The notes under the pieces: model-generated
Seen by the model: the letters and a program-made list of their open reading frames with translations, nothing else
Databases searched by the model: none
Told to the model about the DNA's origin: nothing
Program-made: the position numbers and the translations under genes
Source: JAAAOZ01 sp964496595
GTDB taxonomy: Bacteria; Chloroflexota; Anaerolineae; B4-G1; SLSP01
Reading direction: 5' to 3'
DNA length: 7,999 nucleotides
Assembly (NCBI GenBank): GCA_964496595.1
Contig: CAZCAI010000187.1
Span: forward strand, 1-7,999
Shown here: in pieces, positions 1 to 4,258 of the stretch
Layout of the letters: each line of letters starts with the position of its first letter
Numbering within the stretch: position 1 is the first letter of the stretch

Positions 1-41
1 GGCGTCGGCGTGGGCGTCGGGGTGGGCGTGGGGGTGGGTGT
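1..41 (-). repeat. Hexanucleotide tandem repeat encoding a Thr-Pro linker
   Basis: About seven GGNGTN hexamers in a row on the plus strand read as ACN-CCN codon pairs in the minus-strand frame, giving (TP)n from residue 297. Such linkers are typical of secreted multidomain proteins in Chloroflexota (family knowledge). The copy number is cut by the window edge. Confidence 0.9.
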
Positions 42-929
42 TCCACCTGGGCCGGCACTGCGGGCACAGCGGAAGCCGATTTGTAGATATGATGTCGCCT
101 CCTTCTCGTCGTGGCGTATCCAGGTCGTTGAGAAGTCGGCATGGTCAAGCCAGCCTCCGCCGCGCGGGAAGTGTCCCTTGCCAAGATCATAGGGCGGGCC
201 TTGCGGGTTGTAGTAGGGGGCGCGCGTGTGATACATTCTATCGTAGTAATCGCTCACCCACTCTCTTACGTTTCCGATCATATCTAATACCCCATACGGG
301 CTGGCATTTTGAGGATAACTCCCCACCGGCATGGTATCGCCGATACAGGGATGAGATAATAGTTCGTCGGGATCCCGGAGAGAGGTATTCGTTCGCTCGC
401 ACGTAGGCAGTTCATTACCCCAGGGGAACCAGCGCCGGTCGGTGCCGCGCGCCGCCTTTTCCCACTCGGCCTCTGTGGGTAATCTCTTACCCAACCACTG
501 ACAGTAAGCATTGGCATGGTCCCATGTAACATTAATCATTGGGTACTGCGCATAGACCGGATTGTTATAATATTCAGGACGTGCTGCTGATGCCTCGGAT
601 AGTGGGGGAGGGCAGGTACCAGCGGCCTCACAGGCTGCATATTGTTCGTTTGTGACCTCCAGGCGATCAATGAAAAAGGGGTCAACATAGACTACGTTGA
701 AGGGTTTGGATTCAGTTCCACATTCTATGCCGACCATTACGTCAACGGCGCAGCCACGCACGAACTCTCCGCCCGGTATGTAAATTTCGTCTTCTGATGA
801 TAGTCGTGTCCGTTGCGTTGGAGCAACGTGTGAATGGATGCCGGGCAGTGCCGCTAAAGACATTAGGGTAGTACCCAACAACAAAAGCAATCCAGCGAAT
901 ATCGCAGTATACTTGTGTATAGGATTCAT
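1..929 (-). CDS. Secreted SUMF1/FGE-fold protein with Thr-Pro linker (partial, 3' end outside window)
   Basis: The reading frame opens at ATG (929-927) and stays open to the window edge, giving 309 residues with no stop. Residues 1-27 form a signal peptide or membrane anchor (Lys-6, then a run ending LLLLLG). Residues 49-291 match the formylglycine-generating-enzyme-sulfatase fold: IPGGEF at 51-56, FFIDRLEVTNEQY at 85-97, WDHANAYCQWLGKRLPTEAE at 136-155, WEKAARG at 156-162, FPWGNE at 168-173, VGSYPQNASPYGVLDMIGNV at 202-221, REW at 222-224, RGGGWL at 256-261 and GFRCAR at 285-290. True bacterial FGE has two catalytic Cys in the block after RGGSxL; here those positions read Asp262 and Ser267, so oxidase activity on sulfatases is unlikely. 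The domain then more likely serves as a binding or structural module outside the cell. A (Thr-Pro) linker from 297 suggests a further domain beyond the window. The Shine-Dalgarno is weak (GGTCGG just upstream). Many AT-ending codons set it apart from the glycosyltransferase genes. Confidence 0.88.
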   Translation of the reverse strand, partial: MNPIHKYTAIFAGLLLLLGTTLMSLAALPGIHSHVAPTQRTRLSSEDEIYIPGGEFVRGCAVDVMVGIECGTESKPFNVVYVDPFFIDRLEVTNEQYAACEAAGTCPPPLSEASAARPEYYNNPVYAQYPMINVTWDHANAYCQWLGKRLPTEAEWEKAARGTDRRWFPWGNELPTCERTNTSLRDPDELLSHPCIGDTMPVGSYPQNASPYGVLDMIGNVREWVSDYYDRMYHTRAPYYNPQGPPYDLGKGHFPRGGGWLDHADFSTTWIRHDEKEATSYLQIGFRCARSAGPGGTPTPTPTPTPTPT

Positions 930-946
930 TTTCCGACCGGTGTATC

Positions 947-966
947 AGTTTAGTTTTGTGAGCAAA
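947..966. repeat. Direct repeat copy 1, upstream of the SUMF1-like gene
   Basis: This 20-bp block (plus strand AGTTTAGTTTTGTGAGCAAA) matches a second block at 1172-1191 at 18 of 20 positions, 14 of them contiguous. Its core TTTTG-TGAG-CAAAA is a perfect 5-bp inverted repeat with a 4-nt loop. It lies 18 bp upstream of the SUMF1-like start codon, so it could be an operator or part of a promoter for that gene. Function is inferred only. Confidence 0.6.
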
Positions 967-1171
967 AAGGCCAAATTAGGGGATAAGTGGGGATTAAATG
1001 GGACAGGACAGCCAAAATCCACCCAAATTTTACTCTTTAGTGGGGAGCCACACCCATTTATTCGATGGTTCCTCACAAGACTAAACAGTTACCATTTTCC
1101 TTTTCCTCAATACTTGGGATTTCACTAACGGATGTCTAAGGGATTTCCCCGGTTTAAAACATCCCGATAAT

Positions 1172-1191
1172 AGTTCGGTTTTGTGAGCAAA
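1172..1191. repeat. Direct repeat copy 2
   Basis: This is the second copy of the 20-bp block at 947-966, in the same orientation, 225 bp away, with two substitutions. Read on the minus strand it is followed by TATTAT, a five-of-six match to a -10 box, but no good -35 box is spaced correctly. It could be a repeated regulatory site or the trace of a small duplication or mobile element. Confidence 0.6.
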
Positions 1192-1203
1192 GTGCCTGTC
1201 CTG

Positions 1204-1217
1204 TATTAGCGCTAACA
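1204..1217. promoter_or_regulatory. Candidate LacI-family operator (TTAGCGCTAA palindrome)
   Basis: The site TATTAGCGCTAACA contains a perfect 10-bp palindrome at 1206-1215. It differs at one position from the symmetric TGTTAGCGCTAACA form, which is typical of LacI/GalR-family operators with a central CG step in front of sugar-use operons (from general knowledge). The next outer pair on each side (G1203/C1218) is also symmetric. It sits about 275 bp upstream of the SUMF1-like gene and about 230 bp past the end of the four-gene operon, so the former is the more likely target. No regulator gene is in the window. Confidence 0.5.
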
Positions 1218-1295
1218 CTTTTCATCACCCAGAGCGCCACGCAGAGAAACTACTACAACGCGGCACAAATAATTCCCCAGTTGAATTTGCTCCAA

Positions 1296-1313
1296 GGGGA
1301 ACGTCAGTTCCCC
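1296..1313. repeat. Perfect hairpin, 7-bp stem, GTCA loop
   Basis: GGGGAAC-GTCA-GTTCCCC is a perfect inverted repeat. It is the first of several hairpins between the operon end and the SUMF1-like gene. There is no T-run on either side, so it is not a classical terminator. It resembles REP-type palindromic intergenic elements. Confidence 0.65.
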
Positions 1314-1330
1314 GTTCCGACGTATAGTCG

Positions 1331-1356
1331 CGGATCTGACGATCCGCTCTGAGCGG
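1331..1356. repeat. Overlapping hairpins, GGATC-type palindrome
   Basis: CGGATC-TGAC-GATCCG (1331-1346) is a perfect 6-bp stem with a 4-nt loop. It overlaps CCGCT-CTG-AGCGG (1344-1356), so two mutually exclusive folds are possible. The 14-bp core GGATCTGACGATCC recurs with one change (TGGC loop) inside the 835-aa glycosyltransferase gene at 6018-6031, which suggests a dispersed palindromic repeat family. Confidence 0.6.
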
Positions 1357-1399
1357 GGCTAACTGAGGAGGGACTTCCGCCGCGCGGTACTACATTCTT

Positions 1400-1429
1400 C
1401 GCGCCCCACATAGCCCTCTTCGTGGCGCG
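1400..1429 (-). terminator. Possible 3'-end hairpin of the operon
   Basis: CGCGCC and CCAC (1400-1409, with a 2-nt bulge) pair with GTGGCGCG (1422-1429) around a 12-nt loop. It begins about 40 nt past the stop codon of the last operon gene, the right place for a transcript end. It lacks a following U-tract, so it is not a standard intrinsic terminator and may only protect the 3' end or belong to the neighbouring hairpin cluster. Confidence 0.3.
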
Positions 1430-1470
1430 TTAGTTTCCAAGTTGCTCACCGTCACCAGACAGAAAGCCCC

Positions 1471-2640
1471 TTACCGTTGCACCAGCGGCAGATATAGATG
1501 CTCTATATACGGCAAATCGATGCGCACACTAAACGGCACAGAAATCTCCGTAGTGCAAACGCCATCTATCGGGCGTCGCATGACGACGACGCCTTCCACA
1601 GTATCGCCATCTTGCAAGCCGGAGATGACAACCTGATGATACCGGCCGGCGCTGCTGGATATCGGCGTAGCCTGGCTATAGGCCAGCGGGCTAACGCTCT
1701 GACTGACCAGCGGCAAATATATCTGATGGGCAATAAAGATCGTCTCCGGCGGATCGCCGGCGGGTTTGGGAACCACCCGGTACCAAACCTGAGCGGGGGC
1801 CGGGGCATCTAGCAGCCACTCGATGGCGAGGCTGTCCAATCTTGGACGTATTGCTATCTCAGAGATAAAATCCACCGACTCGGTTGTGGCCGGATCGGGA
1901 AATCGCCCGCCGGGAAAATCGACCCGCTCCACCCGCCCGGCATCCCAGTACGTATCCGCATAATAGCTGGCCGGCCCCCCGGTCGCCGGGAGTTCGGGAT
2001 GTGCAAAAGTGATGGCCGCGAGTCGATCACGAACCGGCTCGACATCCACCGAGAGTTGCTCCCACTCGAAGAGATTGACCTGCTCTCGCGACCAGACCGT
2101 TGTCGGCGGCAGCGCTAAAATCGCGCCCTCCTCTGGCCCACTGGTAAGTTGCGTCCCCAGCGGATCCAGCCCGATACGGGCGCGCGGCTTGACCATCTCC
2201 AACGTATGATTGCGCGCCCACATCGTAAATCGATAGGGCACGCAGGGCACAACCTCATTGACCATCTGGTAGATCCCCGCGTGATACTGCTGCCCATATC
2301 CAAACCACTTGAAATAGACCTGAGCGTGATCACCCTCATAGCTCGGGCGGGATGTGCGGACATCGTCGTACTCCGGCAAGGTCGTGCCGTGAATCCACCA
2401 ACGCCCCCACCCTCCGGCCACATGGTGATTGGGATACATCCAATAAAAAGGCAACTCCTCCATAGATCCGTTGACCAGCAGGTTGCCGGGAGCGGCGGCC
2501 CGGAGGCGCGCGATGAGCGGAACCGGCGGGACTTCATCATAAGGCGGACGATCTATCTCCGCCGTGACGGAAGCGGCCTCCGGCGTGAGGATCAACAGCA
2601 AAACAGCTCCAATTATCAACAGCCAGTAAATTTTTCGCAT
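1471..2640 (-). CDS. Secreted jelly-roll/FnIII-like protein ending in YLPLV motif
   Basis: This 389-aa protein has a signal peptide (MRKIYW, hydrophobic to about 20, probable cut after Ala27). Residues 53-240 look like a carbohydrate-binding-module-4/9-type jelly roll: NLLVNGSMEE at 53-62, GIYQMV at 122-127, PYRFTMWAR at 135-143, RARIGLDPLG at 153-162 and YWDAGRVERV at 231-240. A second beta domain, fibronectin-III-like (about 260-373), holds YLPLV at 308-312 in a loop. The chain ends HLYLPLVQR. It is a clear paralogue of the 356-aa protein at the other end of the operon, sharing PxxYRFTM, YWDxG, QVxYR, PPET, YLPL and a late GxCxT. The start ATG has AGAGGG 8 nt upstream. It lies 49 bp after the second glycosyltransferase. 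Role unknown; a surface-exposed glycan-binding or glycosylated structural protein is likely. No catalytic residues are recognisable. Confidence 0.85.
   Translation of the reverse strand: MRKIYWLLIIGAVLLLILTPEAASVTAEIDRPPYDEVPPVPLIARLRAAAPGNLLVNGSMEELPFYWMYPNHHVAGGWGRWWIHGTTLPEYDDVRTSRPSYEGDHAQVYFKWFGYGQQYHAGIYQMVNEVVPCVPYRFTMWARNHTLEMVKPRARIGLDPLGTQLTSGPEEGAILALPPTTVWSREQVNLFEWEQLSVDVEPVRDRLAAITFAHPELPATGGPASYYADTYWDAGRVERVDFPGGRFPDPATTESVDFISEIAIRPRLDSLAIEWLLDAPAPAQVWYRVVPKPAGDPPETIFIAHQIYLPLVSQSVSPLAYSQATPISSSAGRYHQVVISGLQDGDTVEGVVVMRRPIDGVCTTEISVPFSVRIDLPYIEHLYLPLVQR
1474..1500 (-). other. C-terminal HLYLPLVQR motif
   Basis: The last nine residues of the 389-aa secreted protein are HLYLPLVQR. 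The same core YLPL[V/I] occurs inside this protein (codons at 1705-1728) and in its paralogue (6945-6968). I recall YLPLV-like tails as frequent in secreted Chloroflexota proteins, but their role is not known to me. Confidence 0.7.
1705..1728 (-). other. Internal HQIYLPLV motif in the last operon protein
   Basis: Codons 305-312 read HQIYLPLV and follow PPET by four residues. This makes a second YLPLV in the same protein, besides the terminal one. Its conserved position between paralogues suggests that the motif was inserted or retained within the domain before the gene duplicated. Confidence 0.65.
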
Positions 2641-2689
2641 TTATATATCCCTCTTGATTTATTTTATTGAACTTCCACAAGCTTCTACA

Positions 2690-4258
2690 TCACTTCCCCA
2701 CGATCTTGAACGCCGGCTCCCCGGTGCTGAACGTGGTCACAGCCAGCGGCTCGACGCCGGGCAGCATCCACGCGGGCATCACGAAGAGGCCGTGTTCCAA
2801 CTGCTCGTAGGCCGCCTGCACGTCGCCGATGTGGTACTTGCCCACCCGCGTCACCGGCGCGAAGATGACCGGCTCGCGCACGGGGAGATCGCGCTGGAGC
2901 AAGTGCGGATCATAGCGGGTGAAGAAGAGGATGTGCAGGTAGGGCCAGCTCGCCATATCGGTGAAGACGACGGTCTCGTAGTCGTCGTCCAGCGCGTCCA
3001 GCGCGCGGACGGCCTGGGGCATCCCATCGTCGAAGCGGGCCAGCACCGTGCCGGGATAGGCGGTGAAGTAGTGGTGCAGGTACGGCCCGGCCTGCGCGAG
3101 CGTCGCCAGCGCGATCAAGCCGACCAACGCGGCGCGCCGGCGCGAGCGGGCTTTACGCAGCAAGACCGCCATCCCCGCGCCGGAGAGCAGTTGCCACGCC
3201 GCGACCATCGGGATGGCGCGGTGGCTGTGACCGGAGCCTTCCAACGTAATTTGCGTGAGGGCCACCGGCGCGAGCGCCGCCGCGATCCACGCCAGCAGCG
3301 CCAACGTCGCCTGCCGGGTGCGGCGCTCCCGCAATCCGCCGACGAGGCCCGCCAACACCAGCGGCAGTTGGATCCAGTAGAGTTGTCCCGCGCCCGGCGG
3401 ATGGTGCAGCGCGTCGTAATCGCCCCGGAGGAAGAGAAAATCCGGCCCTAAATGCGTCCCCACGTTCGCCAGCGCCTCGCCGAGCGCCTCGCCCAGGGGC
3501 CGCCCCGGCTTGAAGACCGCGATCTGGTTGTAGCGCGCCTGCATAAAATCCGGCGCGGTCAGCGTCTCCCACGCCACCGGCAGCGCGAGCAGGCCCACGA
3601 GCGCCGCCAGCGCCAGCGCGTGCCGGGGCTGCGCGCGCGCTTCGCGCCAGAGGATGAGGCCCAATCCCGCCATCAGCAGCGGCGTGAAGAGCTTCATAAT
3701 CGAGTAGGTGTAGAACGAGAGGCCCAACAGCGCCCCCGCGAGCCAGACCCAGCGCCAGCGATGGTCGTTGCGCCACTGCCAGACGGCGGCCACGCTCCCG
3801 GCGGCGACGAGAGCCACCGTCGTGCCCTCGAGGCCCATCCGGCTGAAGGGGAGATGCCACGGCGACAGGGCCAGCAGCGCCGTCGCAGTCAAGCCCGCCT
3901 CCGGGCAGAACATCCGCCGGCCAAGCCGATAGACCACGGGCAGCGCGAGCCAGCCCATCACGGCGGCGGCCAGGCGCACACTGGTCACAGACAGCCCCAT
4001 CGCGGCGACGAAGGGCACAGCGGCGTAGATGAAGCCCGGCATCCGGTAGTCGTTGATGCTGGCGGCCGTGAGGGGCAGCAGATGCCCGTGCTGATCCCGG
4101 CCCGTCAACGCCAGGCTGTAGGCGTCGTAGCCGTTGGCAGCCTCGTCGGGGCTGAGGCCGGGCGGGACGGAGGCCAATCCGACAAAGCGCACAGCAGCGC
4201 CTAAGAGCAGCAAGGCGAGCAGCGAGCACCGGCAGAGCCAGCGATCACGGTCGGACAT
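2690..4258 (-). CDS. PMT/ArnT-type membrane glycosyltransferase (GT-C, GT39-like)
   Basis: This is a 522-aa multi-pass membrane protein that probably moves a sugar from a polyprenyl-phosphate carrier to an acceptor on the outer face of the membrane. Helix 1 (about 11-29) is followed by PPGLSPDEAANGYDAY at 32-47; Asp38-Glu39 is the acidic pair of the first external loop that serves as catalytic centre in GT-C enzymes. GRDQHGHLLPL at 53-63 and SPWHLPFSRMGLEG at 132-145 are typical of the PMT_2 group. About ten more hydrophobic helices follow, then a soluble tail of roughly 110 residues. The frame extends upstream to 4378, but ATG at 4258 is the likely start: GGGAG lies 6 nt before it, and the upstream extension is basic and overlaps the previous gene. 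The start lies 14 bp inside the end of the 835-aa gene, which suggests translational coupling. Sugar and acceptor cannot be told from the sequence. Confidence 0.9.
   Translation of the reverse strand: MSDRDRWLCRCSLLALLLLGAAVRFVGLASVPPGLSPDEAANGYDAYSLALTGRDQHGHLLPLTAASINDYRMPGFIYAAVPFVAAMGLSVTSVRLAAAVMGWLALPVVYRLGRRMFCPEAGLTATALLALSPWHLPFSRMGLEGTTVALVAAGSVAAVWQWRNDHRWRWVWLAGALLGLSFYTYSIMKLFTPLLMAGLGLILWREARAQPRHALALAALVGLLALPVAWETLTAPDFMQARYNQIAVFKPGRPLGEALGEALANVGTHLGPDFLFLRGDYDALHHPPGAGQLYWIQLPLVLAGLVGGLRERRTRQATLALLAWIAAALAPVALTQITLEGSGHSHRAIPMVAAWQLLSGAGMAVLLRKARSRRRAALVGLIALATLAQAGPYLHHYFTAYPGTVLARFDDGMPQAVRALDALDDDYETVVFTDMASWPYLHILFFTRYDPHLLQRDLPVREPVIFAPVTRVGKYHIGDVQAAYEQLEHGLFVMPAWMLPGVEPLAVTTFSTGEPAFKIVGK

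Larger units (their letters stand above)
930..1470. other. Intergenic region, no convincing gene
   Basis: This 541-bp stretch separates the SUMF1-like gene from the end of the operon. I see no reading frame in it with protein-like composition. From 930 to about 1250 it is AT-rich and contains the 20-bp direct repeats, a 9-bp inverted pair (ACAGGACAG at 1003-1011 against CTGTCCTGT at 1196-1204) and the TTAGCGCTAA palindrome. From about 1290 to 1430 it is a cluster of hairpin-forming inverted repeats. No clear sigma-70 promoter or U-tract terminator was found. Confidence 0.7.

Noticed and set aside
1..180. Diversity-generating retroelement target in the SUMF1-fold C-terminus
   Set aside because: Such proteins often have this fold, but no reverse transcriptase, template repeat or adenine-rich variable codons are present in the window, and the domain is not at the protein's end.
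838..1128. Plus-strand open frame of 96 codons across the SUMF1-like start and spacer
   Set aside because: Its first third is antisense to the SUMF1-like gene, and the remainder shows no family motif, signal peptide or ribosome site.
1296..1346. Intrinsic terminators or a CRISPR-like array in the hairpin cluster
   Set aside because: The stems differ in sequence, spacing is irregular, there are no repeat-spacer units, and no T-run follows on either strand.
2654..3451. Long plus-strand open frame of 265 codons
   Set aside because: It lies opposite the second glycosyltransferase gene; its protein is rich in Arg, Gln and His without domains, as expected for the antisense of GC-rich hydrophobic codons.
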